From Sulfitobacter litoralis (lineage in GTDB: Bacteria; Pseudomonadota; Alphaproteobacteria; Rhodobacterales; Rhodobacteraceae): a DNA stretch of 64,000 bases. Where the stretch lies: assembly GCF_900103185.1 (NCBI RefSeq), contig NZ_FNJD01000009.1, positions 62,001-126,000 on the forward strand, read 5' to 3'. The notes beneath the pieces are model-generated. The model searched no databases. It saw nothing but the letters and a program-made list of their open reading frames with translations, and had not been told where the DNA came from. A program made the position numbers and the translations under genes. This document shows, piece after piece, positions 1-8,268 of the stretch. The stretch's first letter is position 1. Each line of letters opens with the position of its first letter.

Positions 1-441
1 GCCCATGGCATCGGCTGGCACATCGTGCCGGGGATCACGTCGGCTTCTGCCGCCGTGGCCACCATCGGGCAAAGTCTCACGAAACGCGGGCGCAACGCTT
101 CGGTCCGGTTCCTGACGGGTCACGATATGAAGGGGTTTGCTGACCATGACTGGGCCGCGCTCGCGCGCCCGGGCGAGGTCGCCGCGATCTATATGGGCAA
201 GAAATCCGCACGCTACATCCAAGGCCGCCTGCTGATGCATGGCGCGGACCGCAGCACGCCTGTCACCTTGGTTGAAAACGCCTCCCGCGCCAACCAACGT
301 ATCGTCGAAACCACGCTGGACCGCTTGCCCACTGACCTTGCCGCGGCTGACCTCGCTGGCCCCGCCCTTACCTTTTACGGCCTTGCCCCGCGTGCTGCAG
401 CCCGTGCCACAACCGAATTTTTCCAGGAGGAGATGGCATAA
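1..441 (+). CDS. cysG: Siroheme synthase, uroporphyrinogen-III C-methyltransferase domain (5' truncated by window)
   Basis: This is the C-terminal part of a tetrapyrrole methylase. The reading frame is open from base 1, so the gene begins outside the window. The VPGITSASAAVA stretch near the left edge is the SUMT/CobA family motif that follows the SAM site, and YGLAPRAAA lies near the end. Family role: SAM-dependent methylation of uroporphyrinogen III to precorrin-2, the precursor of siroheme. Whether the N-terminal dehydrogenase/ferrochelatase half of CysG is fused cannot be seen. Its stop overlaps the next start by one base (TAATG), and the operon goes on to sulfite reductase, which needs siroheme. 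A stand-alone cobA-type SUMT is the main alternative. Confidence 0.85.
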   Translation, partial: AHGIGWHIVPGITSASAAVATIGQSLTKRGRNASVRFLTGHDMKGFADHDWAALARPGEVAAIYMGKKSARYIQGRLLMHGADRSTPVTLVENASRANQRIVETTLDRLPTDLAAADLAGPALTFYGLAPRAAARATTEFFQEEMA

Positions 442-740
442 TGGCCAAGCCCTTTACCCCCAAAGTCGTCACAGCCAATGCCTTGCTTGAAGGCGACGTG
501 ATCTACCAGACCGCAACCGGCTGGACCCGCAAGCTTGAAGAAGCCGAAGTGCTGACCGACGAGGCCGACGCCGACCTGCGCCTGATCGATGCGATCCAGC
601 AGGCCGACCTGACTGTCGGGGCCTATCTGGCCGATGTCGACACCAGCTCTGTCGCACCTAAACCAACGCATTTCCGCGAAGCATTCCGCGCCAAGGGCCC
701 AAGCAACTACACCCATGGCAAGCAGGAGGAGGTTCAATAA
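441..740 (+). CDS. DUF2849 family protein
   Basis: This 99-residue protein has no signal peptide or membrane segment. It starts MAKPFTPKVVTANALLEGDV and belongs to the small DUF2849 family, which in alphaproteobacteria sits between siroheme synthase and sulfite reductase. Biochemical function is unknown. The start overlaps the cysG stop by one base and the stop overlaps the cysI start by one base, so the three genes are probably translationally coupled. Family assignment rests on recalled synteny and the N-terminal sequence; a role in sulfite reductase assembly or activity is inference from position only. Confidence 0.75.
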   Translation: MAKPFTPKVVTANALLEGDVIYQTATGWTRKLEEAEVLTDEADADLRLIDAIQQADLTVGAYLADVDTSSVAPKPTHFREAFRAKGPSNYTHGKQEEVQ

Positions 741-2404
741 TGTACAGCTACACCGAATTCGATGACGCCTTTATCGCCGAACGCAACGCGCAATTCCGCG
801 GGCAGGTTGAACGCCGCATTGACGGCTCCCTGACCGAGGATGAATTCAAACCGCTGCGCCTGATGAACGGGCTCTACCTGCAACTGCACGCCTATATGCT
901 GCGGGTGGCCATTCCCTATGGCACGCTCAGCAGCCGCCAGATGCACAAGCTGGCCGATATCGCTGCCAAATGGGATAAGGGCTACGGCCATTTCACCACG
1001 CGCCAGAACATCCAGTACAACTGGCCCCAGCTGCGCGATGTCCCCGATATGCTGGACGCGCTGGCCGAGGTGAACATGCACGCCATCCAGACCAGCGGCA
1101 ACACCATCCGCAACGTGACCGCCGACCATTTCGCCGGTGCCGCCGCGGATGAAATCGCCGATCCGCGCCCCGTGGCCGAACTGATCCGGCAGTGGTCCAC
1201 CGACCACCCCGAATTCCAGTTCCTGCCGCGCAAGTTCAAGGTCGCTGTCTCTGGCGCCCCCCATGACCGTGCGGTGATCAAGGCCCATGATATCGGCCTC
1301 CAAATCGTCGAGAAAGACGGCGAAATCGGCTATCAAGTCATCGTCGGCGGCGGCCTTGGCCGGACCCCGATGATTGGCAAGGTGCTGTATGAATTCGTCA
1401 GCTCGGAAGACCTGTTGCCCACGCTCGAAGCCATCGTATCGGTCTATAACCTCCTGGGCCGGCGCGATAATAAGTACAAGGCGCGGATCAAGATCACCGT
1501 GCATGAGAACGGCATCGATGACATCCGCGCACGGGTGGACGCCCGCTATGCGCTGATCCGCCCGCAGTTCACCGGCGTTGACCAGCAGATGCTGTCGCGC
1601 ATCGAGGCGGATTTCGCCAGCCCGACGTTTAAAACGGCCCCAATCGACACGTTTACCGCCGCCTATAACAGCGATCCGGTGTTCAAAAGCTGGGCCGACA
1701 CCAACTTGACCGATCACCGTGAAGACGGCTATGCCATCGTGTCGATCAGCCTCAAGGCGCATGGCGAAACACCCGGCGACGCGACCGCAGAACAGATGCA
1801 CCGCATGGCGGAACTGGCCGCCGAATACGGCCACGACGAACTGCGCATCAGCCACGAGCAGAACGTGATCCTGCCCCATGTGCACCGCAGCGACCTACCC
1901 GCCTTGCACGCGTCGCTCAAGCAGGTCGGCCTCGCCACCGCTAATATCGGACTGATCAGCGACATCATCGCCTGCCCCGGCATGGACTACTGCGCGCTGG
2001 CGACAGCGCGGTCTATCCCGATCGCACAAGAAATCGCGACCCGCTTTGACGAGCTGAAGCTGGAACACGATGTGGGCCCGCTCAAGATCAAGATCTCGGG
2101 CTGCATCAACGCTTGTGGTCACCACCATGTAGGCCACATCGGTATCCTCGGTCTCGACCGTGCGGGTGTGGAAAACTATCAGGTTACCCTGGGCGGTGAC
2201 GGCACTGAAAACGCTGCCATCGGCGAACGGGCTGGCCCGGGCTTTTCCGCCGACGAGATCATCCCGGCGATTGAGCGGCTGGTCATAGGCTACCTTGATC
2301 TGCGCACGGACGCGAGCGAGTCCTTCTTGCAAGCCTACCGTCGTCTTGGTCTTGCCCCGTTCAAGGCCGCCCTCTACCCGGAAGCACAAGCCAATGCCGC
2401 GTGA
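740..2404 (+). CDS. cysI: Sulfite reductase hemoprotein (nitrite/sulfite reductase family)
   Basis: This 554-residue enzyme carries the siroheme-[4Fe-4S] signature in two parts: C-x5-C in CPGMDYC (Cys412/Cys418) and C-x3-C in CINAC (Cys455/Cys459) followed by GHHHVGHIG. Earlier it has the family's RQNIQYNW-type substrate/siroheme segment (TTRQNIQYNW, about residues 90-100). Role: six-electron reduction of sulfite to sulfide in the cytoplasm. No flavoprotein CysJ gene is adjacent. The ferredoxin-NADP reductase at 3681 suggests a ferredoxin-fed enzyme. Neighbours are cysG (cofactor) and cysH (makes sulfite). Nitrite reduction by the same fold is possible, but the context is sulfate assimilation. 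Confidence 0.93.
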   Translation: MYSYTEFDDAFIAERNAQFRGQVERRIDGSLTEDEFKPLRLMNGLYLQLHAYMLRVAIPYGTLSSRQMHKLADIAAKWDKGYGHFTTRQNIQYNWPQLRDVPDMLDALAEVNMHAIQTSGNTIRNVTADHFAGAAADEIADPRPVAELIRQWSTDHPEFQFLPRKFKVAVSGAPHDRAVIKAHDIGLQIVEKDGEIGYQVIVGGGLGRTPMIGKVLYEFVSSEDLLPTLEAIVSVYNLLGRRDNKYKARIKITVHENGIDDIRARVDARYALIRPQFTGVDQQMLSRIEADFASPTFKTAPIDTFTAAYNSDPVFKSWADTNLTDHREDGYAIVSISLKAHGETPGDATAEQMHRMAELAAEYGHDELRISHEQNVILPHVHRSDLPALHASLKQVGLATANIGLISDIIACPGMDYCALATARSIPIAQEIATRFDELKLEHDVGPLKIKISGCINACGHHHVGHIGILGLDRAGVENYQVTLGGDGTENAAIGERAGPGFSADEIIPAIERLVIGYLDLRTDASESFLQAYRRLGLAPFKAALYPEAQANAA

Positions 2405-3182
2405 TCAACTGACACTTCCAAATGGGGAAAAAATCCTCCCCGAAGGGCCGGACCGCGTCGCAACGCTGACCCGTCAGGTGGAAAAGCTGAACGATGGCCT
2501 GCGCCATCACAGCGCCACCGACGTGCTGCGTGCCGCGATCGACAACGTGCCCAATCTGGCGCTTGTCTCAAGCTTCGGGGCGGAATCCGTCGCCCTGTTG
2601 CACCTTGCGTCTATGGTCAAACGCGATCTGCCGGTGCTGTTCATCGACACAGAGATGCTCTTTGCCGAAACGCTGGTCTATCAGCAAGAGCTGAGCGAAC
2701 GGTTGGGACTGCGCAATGTGCAGACGATCCGCGCGCAGGACGTGGCAGAGAAAGACCCCGACGGAACGCTGCATCTGCGCGACCCGGACGCCTGCTGTGC
2801 CTTTCGCAAGACCGTGCCTCTGCAGCACGCGCTAGAGGGGTTCGACGGTTGGATCACGGGGCGCAAGCGGTTCCAGTCGGGCACCCGCGCCAGTCTGCCG
2901 TTCTTTGAGGTCGAAGCCCCAGCTGATGCGCCCGCGCGGATCAAGGTGAACCCGCTGGCACATTGGCAGGCCTCTGATGTATCTGATTACATCGACGAGA
3001 ACCGCCTGCCCCGGCACCCGCTGGTGGCCCAAGGCTATCCCAGCATCGGCTGCGCGCCCTGCACCTCCAAGGTGAAGCCGGGCGAAGACCCCCGCGCCGG
3101 ACGCTGGAGAAACATTGAAAAAGAAGAATGCGGTATTCATTTTGTCGATGGCAAGATGGTCCGTGTAGGAGCAAAGACATGA
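2394..3182 (+). CDS. cysH: Adenylyl-sulfate (APS) reductase, thioredoxin-dependent, CysH family
   Basis: The 262-residue product reduces activated sulfate to sulfite. The PP-loop-like nucleotide motif is SSFGAES (about 59-65). It carries the four cysteines of the iron-sulfur form of the family: Cys134-Cys135 in DACCAFRK and Cys220/Cys223 in GCAPC. That points to APS rather than PAPS as substrate. The catalytic cysteine is Cys246 in EECGIHF. I chose the ATG at 2394, overlapping the cysI stop by 11 bases, because the longer frame upstream only reads through cysI in another phase. The end overlaps the DUF934 start as ATGA. Confidence 0.92.
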   Translation: MPRDQLTLPNGEKILPEGPDRVATLTRQVEKLNDGLRHHSATDVLRAAIDNVPNLALVSSFGAESVALLHLASMVKRDLPVLFIDTEMLFAETLVYQQELSERLGLRNVQTIRAQDVAEKDPDGTLHLRDPDACCAFRKTVPLQHALEGFDGWITGRKRFQSGTRASLPFFEVEAPADAPARIKVNPLAHWQASDVSDYIDENRLPRHPLVAQGYPSIGCAPCTSKVKPGEDPRAGRWRNIEKEECGIHFVDGKMVRVGAKT

Positions 3183-3592
3183 CACAGTTGATCAACGATC
3201 AGGGGTTTGTGGCGGATGATTTCGCCACGCCCTACGCCCCCTTCGATGCTGCTGAAGGCGTAGAAGCGGGTGCGACCGCCCTTGACGTCCCCTCTGACGT
3301 GCAACCGGAAACGATCCCGGTTGACGGGTCGGTGTCGATGATCCGCGTGGCCTTCCCCAGCTCGGCTGACGGGCGCGGTTTCACCATTGCACGCCAGCTG
3401 CGTCTGCGCGGCTATACCGGGCGGCTGCGGGCCCATGGCCACGTGATTGCGGACCAATACGCGATTGCCCGCCGGTCCGGCTTTGACGAGGTAGAGATCC
3501 CAGATGAACTGGCCGCCCGTCAAACGCAGGACCAATGGTTGGCCCGCGCAAACTGGCAAGAGCATAATTATCAGGCGCGACTGCGCGGCTGA
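3179..3592 (+). CDS. DUF934 family protein of the sulfate-assimilation operon
   Basis: This 137-residue soluble protein overlaps cysH by four bases (ATGA). DUF934 proteins are found almost only beside cysI/cysH in proteobacteria, and their mechanism is not established. Visible features are a variable acidic N-terminus and a conserved core with FTIARQLRLRGYTGRLRAHG followed by DQYAIARRSGFDEVEI. It is often described as an oxidoreductase partner of sulfite reductase, which I treat as unproven. An 88-base gap follows before the reductase gene, so it may close the tightly coupled part of the operon. Confidence 0.85.
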   Translation: MTQLINDQGFVADDFATPYAPFDAAEGVEAGATALDVPSDVQPETIPVDGSVSMIRVAFPSSADGRGFTIARQLRLRGYTGRLRAHGHVIADQYAIARRSGFDEVEIPDELAARQTQDQWLARANWQEHNYQARLRG

Positions 3593-3680
3593 TCGGGCTT
3601 TCTGGCCTTCGATGCTTTCCCTGTCCTCTTCCTTCCCCTAGAGAAAGGCTGCGCACCGCGACCTGCGCGCAGATGAAATT

Positions 3681-4517
3681 ATGACCGAGCAAAAAGTAGT
3701 GACCCAAACCGACGCCAAACCCGTGCCGACCCTCCCTGACGCGCAGACCGTGACCTCCGTTAAACATTGGACGGACCGGCTGTTTTCCTTCCGCGTGACC
3801 CGTCCGGCGTCCTTGCGCTTTCGGTCAGGCGAATTCGTGATGATTGGCCTGATGGGCGACCCGCACCCCGAGACCGGCAAGCAAAAGCCCCTGCTGCGCG
3901 CTTATTCCATCGCCTCGCCGTCATGGGACGAAGAGCTGGAGTTCTATTCGATCAAAGTGCAGGACGGTCCGCTGACCTCGAAACTGCAGCACATCCAGCC
4001 CGGCGACGAAATCATCCTGCGCCCCAAGCCCGTGGGCACGCTGGTCCATGATGCACTGCTGCCCGGCAAACGGCTGTGGCTTTTTGCGACCGGCACAGGT
4101 TTCGCGCCTTTCGCATCGCTGCTGCGCGAACCCGAAACCTACGAGAAATTTGATCAGATCATCATGACCCACACCACCCGCGACGTGGCCGAGCTTGAGT
4201 ATGGGCGCACGCTGGTTGAAGGTCTTGCCGACGATCCGCTGATCGGCGAGATGATCGGCGACAAACTGGTGTACTACCCCACCACCACCCGCGAGCAGAG
4301 CCCCAAGATGGGCCGCATCACCAACCTGCTGCAAGACGGCACTGTGTTCAAAGACCTTGGCATCGATGGCATCACCGCCGAGACCGATCGCGGTATGGTC
4401 TGCGGCAGCCTGGAATTCAACAAGGATATTAAGGACGTGCTGGAAGGGTTCGGGCTTGAGGAAGGTGCAAATTCCGATCCCAAACACTATGTCGTTGAAA
4501 AGGCTTTTGTCGGCTGA
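3681..4517 (+). CDS. fpr: Ferredoxin--NADP+ reductase
   Basis: The 278-residue flavoprotein shows the FAD-binding motif RAYSIASPS (about 74-82) and the NADP-binding motif ATGTGFAPFASLLREPE (about 137-153), and ends VEKAFVG as bacterial Fpr enzymes do. Role: electron exchange between NADPH and ferredoxin or flavodoxin in the cytoplasm. Its place just downstream of cysI-cysH-DUF934 suggests it feeds sulfite reductase, although Fpr also serves oxidative-stress and Fe-S pathways. The start is the ATG at 3681. The ribosome site upstream is weak (AGATGAAATT), so it may also depend on readthrough from the operon. Confidence 0.92.
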   Translation: MTEQKVVTQTDAKPVPTLPDAQTVTSVKHWTDRLFSFRVTRPASLRFRSGEFVMIGLMGDPHPETGKQKPLLRAYSIASPSWDEELEFYSIKVQDGPLTSKLQHIQPGDEIILRPKPVGTLVHDALLPGKRLWLFATGTGFAPFASLLREPETYEKFDQIIMTHTTRDVAELEYGRTLVEGLADDPLIGEMIGDKLVYYPTTTREQSPKMGRITNLLQDGTVFKDLGIDGITAETDRGMVCGSLEFNKDIKDVLEGFGLEEGANSDPKHYVVEKAFVG

Positions 4518-4565
4518 TCCGATGTAGCGGTGCGCCCCCGTGGGGCGCATCACCAAAAATGTCAA

Positions 4566-4597
4566 AGCCGCGCCCCTGTTAGGGACGCGGCTTTTTC
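4566..4597 (+). terminator. Rho-independent terminator after fpr
   Basis: The arms AGCCGCG (4566-4572) and CGCGGCT (4586-4592) pair perfectly and are extended by CCC/GGG, followed by TTTTTC. It lies 48 bases after the fpr stop and closes the sulfate-assimilation operon. The convergent gene at 4633 ends on the other side. Confidence 0.85.
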
Positions 4598-4632
4598 TTG
4601 GCCTGTCGTCAGGCACCGGTGGCGGCCTGTGC

Positions 4633-5340
4633 TTATAGCGCAAGCGCCTCGCGGATTTGCGCAAGCATCACACGCAAGGTGTCCGGGTTTTCAGCCGCCG
4701 TCGCCAGACCGTTTTTCAACAGCGTTTTCTGCGTTGCCGGCAGGTCAGACGTCTCGATCATGGTCTGCACCTTCTCCAGGTCGAACCCGTCAACCGTGGT
4801 CAGCTGCTCTGGCGTATCGGCGTCGGCGGTGACATCGGCCTGAACCTCTGCACTTGCTTCTGTTTGCGTATCAGCTTCGGCCCCTTCGGGTGCGGTGTCG
4901 GACTGGGTGGTGCTGGCAGCGTCGTTGTCGCCCGCGTCGCTGGTTGCCATTGCATCAGCCTCGGGGCTACTGTCCGCTTCACCGCTCGTATCAGCAGTCT
5001 CATTGGCGGCCTGCGTTGCATCATCGGCCAGCTTATTGGTCGCGTCCACAGCGCTTTCGCTTGCCTCGGCAGCAGCATCCGCCACGTCTTCGGCAGCTTC
5101 GGCCAACGCGTCGGCTGCCGTGTTTGCAGCTTGCGTTGTCGCCTTGACCGCGTCGGTCACGGCACCCTCTGTTGCCTCGACAGCGTCGCCCACTGCTGCG
5201 GTCGCGCTTTCCAACGCTTCGGGCGCATTGACCGCATCAGACGCATCGGTCGCGATCTCTTGGACGGACCGCCCCGAATACAACATGTACGCGCCTAGCG
5301 CGATCACCCCTGCGATGACAATCCAGATGAGGTTTTTCAT
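4633..5340 (-). CDS. Alanine-rich membrane-anchored helical protein, unknown function
   Basis: The protein is about 235 residues. The N-terminus MKNLIWIVIAGVIALGAYML is a single membrane segment or uncleaved signal anchor. Next comes roughly 90 residues of Ala/Asp/Glu/Thr-rich sequence of repeating A-x-x-A-x-D-A-A type, predicted continuous amphipathic helix, then an acidic Ser/Thr/Ala linker. A more ordinary C-terminal 50-60 residues follows (DGFDLEKVQTMIETSDLPAT), looking like a small helical domain. The start at 5340 is preferred because AAAGGAA lies 9 bases upstream; a longer frame to 5430 lacks such a site. I do not recognise a named family. Its repeat style resembles LEA-like or apolipoprotein-like helices (inference). 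Confidence 0.7.
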   Translation of the reverse strand: MKNLIWIVIAGVIALGAYMLYSGRSVQEIATDASDAVNAPEALESATAAVGDAVEATEGAVTDAVKATTQAANTAADALAEAAEDVADAAAEASESAVDATNKLADDATQAANETADTSGEADSSPEADAMATSDAGDNDAASTTQSDTAPEGAEADTQTEASAEVQADVTADADTPEQLTTVDGFDLEKVQTMIETSDLPATQKTLLKNGLATAAENPDTLRVMLAQIREALAL

Positions 5341-5554
5341 GATGCTGTTGTTCCTTTGAACTTTGTTAATCCCCTGCAGCACATACAATATGCTCGTGCG
5401 CAGCGTCAAATGCGCGATACGTCGCTTCACCTCGGGGAAATCACCACCAAAACAGCCATTTTACCCTGTATATGCGCCATTTTGCGACTTGAAGAAGACC
5501 ATGAGCAGGTTTACCTTCCGTTCTCGACATCACTACAACAATCAAAGGACGATC

Positions 5555-6103
5555 ATCATCGCTCGCAGACCGCATAACGCGCCGCCGCAAAGAGACACCG
5601 GCCCGCGCATCAACGAAAATATCCGCTCCAACGAAATCCGGCTGATCGGCGCGGATGGCGAAAACGTTGGCGTCGTGACACCGGATCGCGCCATGGAAAT
5701 GGCTGTTGATGCCGGACTTGATCTGGTCGAGATTTCGCCCAATGCCAACCCGCCCGTGTGCAAGATCATGGACTTTGGCAAATTCAAGTATGAGACGCAA
5801 AAGCGTGAAGCCGAAGCGCGTAAGAAGCAAAAGATCATTGAGATCAAAGAGGTCAAGTTCCGGCCCAACACTGATACCAATGACTATGACGTCAAAATGC
5901 GTAACGTGTTCAAGTTCCTCGAGAACGGCGACAAGGTAAAGATCACATTGCGCTTCCGTGGCCGTGAGATGGCGCACCAGAATCTGGGCCGCGAGCTGCT
6001 GGAACGTGTCGCCGAAGACACCAAAGAGATGGGCCGCGTCGAAAACTTTCCGAAAATGGAAGGCCGTCAGATGGTTATGCTGATCGGACCGCTGCCTAAA
6101 TAA
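5555..6103 (+). CDS. infC: Translation initiation factor IF-3
   Basis: IF-3 binds the 30S subunit and proofreads initiator tRNA and start codons. The N-domain begins [19 protein letters not shown] and the C-domain contains [18 protein letters not shown] and the closing [16 protein letters not shown]. No ATG, GTG or TTG lies at the family's usual N-terminus. Instead AAAGGA (5544-5549) is followed by three ATC codons at 5552, 5555 and 5558, so initiation at a rare AUC is likely, as expected for a gene self-regulated by IF-3's start-codon discrimination. The exact ATC is uncertain by one codon either way. An in-frame ATG at 5501 would add about 18 non-conserved residues. Confidence 0.88.
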   Translation: MIARRPHNAPPQRDTGPRINENIRSNEIRLIGADGENVGVVTPDRAMEMAVDAGLDLVEISPNANPPVCKIMDFGKFKYETQKREAEARKKQKIIEIKEVKFRPNTDTNDYDVKMRNVFKFLENGDKVKITLRFRGREMAHQNLGRELLERVAEDTKEMGRVENFPKMEGRQMVMLIGPLPK

Positions 6104-6131
6104 TTCCAGACGATCAATCGTCTGAAACTTA

Positions 6132-6168
6132 AAAAGCCCCCGCAGTTTCCTGCGGGGGCTTTTCTTTG
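6132..6168 (+). terminator. Bidirectional terminator after infC
   Basis: A perfect 14-bp stem AAAAGCCCCCGCAG (6132-6145) pairs with 6150-6163 around a TTTC loop, with T-rich sequence on both strands. It serves infC on the plus strand and the OmpA-domain gene ending at 6184 on the minus strand. Confidence 0.93.
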
Positions 6169-6183
6169 TTTATACCGATGGGG

Positions 6184-8106
6184 TTACTGGCGCAGCAAAC
6201 CGGTGATGTTACGCACAACCGCACGACGGTTGGCTGGCTCGGCTGTCGGCGTCGACACCTTCAGCGCACTTTCGCCATACCCTTGCGTAATCAGGTTGGC
6301 TGGCGGAACGTCAAAGTATTCCGTCAAGGCCAAGGCCACAGTTTCGGCGCGGCGGTCGGACAGAGCAAGGTTGTAGCCCGCATCGCCAACAGCATCCGTA
6401 TGCCCTTCGATCAAGATTACAGTACGTGGGTCTTCCTTGATCGCATTACTGATGACGGTCCCGATTTTGGACAGCGCACGCGCTTGTTCGGGCTGGATCG
6501 CGGCGGAACCTGTTGCAAAGCGCACGGCGTCCAGTTCGATTTCAGGTGCTAGGGCACGCACCTGACGCACATCACGGACCTGACGCAGCGAATACCGCTG
6601 AGCCTGCTCGCCACGAAGCTGGGTTTGCAGGGCAGCACGCAAGGCTTCTTCGTCTTGCTGGCTGGCAAAGGTGTTGGTCTGTGTCTCGATCTGAGGCAGC
6701 TCGTTCACGATGATGCGTTCTTCTGCACGTGTATCGTCGAACAGCACATATTCATTGCCCTGTGGGTCGACGTTGATCCGACGCAGAACCGTACCGTCGC
6801 GGCCCAGAATGGTCACGATCTGGCTGCCGTTCGGCTTGATCACCGTGGTACGCGAAGAGCCATCGTTAAAGGTCTCGCGGCGCACTTCGTCGCCAGCTTG
6901 ACGCACCAGCGCATCGTCATCTTTCAACACGCGCAGGTCACCGCTCGGGTCCTGAACAACCAGACGATCGCCAGAGTTACTGACCACTTTAGAGCCGTTC
7001 TTCAAGACGGCCCCGACCGCAACTGCACCAAGGCCAAGAAGCAACGCCTTCTCGAACTTGCTCATGCCGTCGTCATCATCTTTCTTAACTTCGGCGTTCT
7101 CTTGCGCTGCAGTATCGCCGGACACATTGGTCGAGAACTCTTCGTCCGACGCACGTGTGTCTTCCTCGGTGATTTCCTCTACGACAACCTCTGCCTCGGT
7201 CTCACCGGAATCAGCAGCAGCTGCAGCTTCGGCAGCGGCGGCTGCATCGGCAGCGCGCTGTTCTTCGCGTGCGTCTTCGGCAGCTTGCTCAGCTGCTAGA
7301 TCAGCGGCGATCTGTTCTTCTGTCCGCTGTTCAGTAGCCGTGTCGGCTTGTGTCTCGGTTGCCGAAGATGTGCCGGCTGGAACCTCGGTTTCAGCTTGGG
7401 TTTCTGCGCTTGCATCGTTTTGCTGGGCAGTGTCCGTATCAGCAGTCGATGTGGGCTCAACCGCATCTGCTGCAGCTTGCTCGGCCTCTGCTTCGGCAGC
7501 AGCATTTGCCTCGGCATCCGCCGCAATTTGTGCGGCTACCGCGTCTTCACGCTCGGCCTCAGCTTGGGCTTCGGCTGCGGCGGCTTCTTCTGCTTGCGCA
7601 GCTTGGGCGTCAGCAGCAGCCTGAGCTTCAGCGGCCTCTTGTTCAGCGGCTTGTGCAGCAGCTGCGGCTTCGGCGTCAGCAGCGGCCTGGGCTTCAGCGG
7701 CTTCTGCTTCGGCTTGCGCGGCAGCGGCCTCTGCGTCGGCGGCGGCTTGCTCTTCAGCAGCCTGTTGAGCTTCAGCAGTCGCGTCAGCTTCAGCTTCGGC
7801 TGCTGCGGCGGCTTGGTCCTCTGCGGCGTCTACAGTTTCAGCAGCGGCTTCTGCAGTGGGCTGGGCCTCAGCCTCAGACTGGGCTTCTGCTTCCAGACCG
7901 AGCGCCTCGGCCAGACCACCATCGGCACGTAAAGTCATCATCTGATCTTGATCAGCGACAACGCTGCCGTCAGGCAAGACGCATGGAAAAACAGTCTGTT
8001 CCCCCTCGCTCACGCAGCTTTCAGTTGTTTGGGCAAAACCACCTGCGGGCAAAGCAAGCGCCAGACACATGGTCAGTGATGTCGTGGATTTCAAAAGTTT
8101 ATACAT
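6184..8106 (-). CDS. OmpA-domain outer-membrane/periplasmic protein with long Ala/Glu/Gln-rich helix
   Basis: This 640-residue protein begins with a signal peptide (MYKLLKSTTSLTMCLALALP, cleavage near AGGFA-Q). About 240 residues of Ala/Glu/Gln/Asp low complexity follow. Next comes a short glycine-rich hydrophobic segment (LLLGLGAVAVGAVL), a beta-rich region with DRLVVQDPSGDLRVL, and a C-terminal OmpA peptidoglycan-binding domain. The OmpA signature is GHTDAVGDAGYNLALSDRRAE and QGYGES, in the last 110 residues. Role: probably links the outer membrane to the cell wall, with the helical region spanning the periplasm (inference). The start at 8106 has GAGGAA just upstream; an upstream GTG at 8118 is less likely. 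The architecture resembles OmpA-family proteins called YiaD/Pal-like, but the long helix is not standard. Confidence 0.85.
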   Translation of the reverse strand: MYKLLKSTTSLTMCLALALPAGGFAQTTESCVSEGEQTVFPCVLPDGSVVADQDQMMTLRADGGLAEALGLEAEAQSEAEAQPTAEAAAETVDAAEDQAAAAAEAEADATAEAQQAAEEQAAADAEAAAAQAEAEAAEAQAAADAEAAAAAQAAEQEAAEAQAAADAQAAQAEEAAAAEAQAEAEREDAVAAQIAADAEANAAAEAEAEQAAADAVEPTSTADTDTAQQNDASAETQAETEVPAGTSSATETQADTATEQRTEEQIAADLAAEQAAEDAREEQRAADAAAAAEAAAAADSGETEAEVVVEEITEEDTRASDEEFSTNVSGDTAAQENAEVKKDDDDGMSKFEKALLLGLGAVAVGAVLKNGSKVVSNSGDRLVVQDPSGDLRVLKDDDALVRQAGDEVRRETFNDGSSRTTVIKPNGSQIVTILGRDGTVLRRINVDPQGNEYVLFDDTRAEERIIVNELPQIETQTNTFASQQDEEALRAALQTQLRGEQAQRYSLRQVRDVRQVRALAPEIELDAVRFATGSAAIQPEQARALSKIGTVISNAIKEDPRTVILIEGHTDAVGDAGYNLALSDRRAETVALALTEYFDVPPANLITQGYGESALKVSTPTAEPANRRAVVRNITGLLRQ

Positions 8107-8212
8107 TCTATTCCTCACGGTATTATGGACGCCGTTCGGGCAGCGTTACGGCATAACGCCGATGCTGCGAATTCGTTCCACGCTTCGCGCAAGCAACAAT
8201 GATACAGTCAGC

Positions 8213-8247
8213 AAAAAACCGCCCCGAGGTTTCCCAAGGGACGGTTT
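8213..8247 (-). terminator. Terminator of the cox operon
   Basis: On the minus strand AAACCGTCCC (8247-8238) pairs with GGGGCGGTTT (8225-8216) with one G-U pair, followed by TTT. It lies 20 bases after the coxM stop and separates the cox genes from the OmpA-domain gene. Confidence 0.8.
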
Positions 8248-8268
8248 CCATCGCAATGTATACTATGG

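Noticed and set aside
734..1885. A 383-codon open frame on the minus strand
   Set aside because: It lies wholly opposite cysI, whose siroheme and iron-sulfur motifs are intact.
7058..7932. Ser/Ala-, Leu- and Gly/Cys-rich open frames on the plus strand
   Set aside because: They are shadows of the low-complexity Ala/Glu coding region of the OmpA-domain gene, where stops are rare in several frames.
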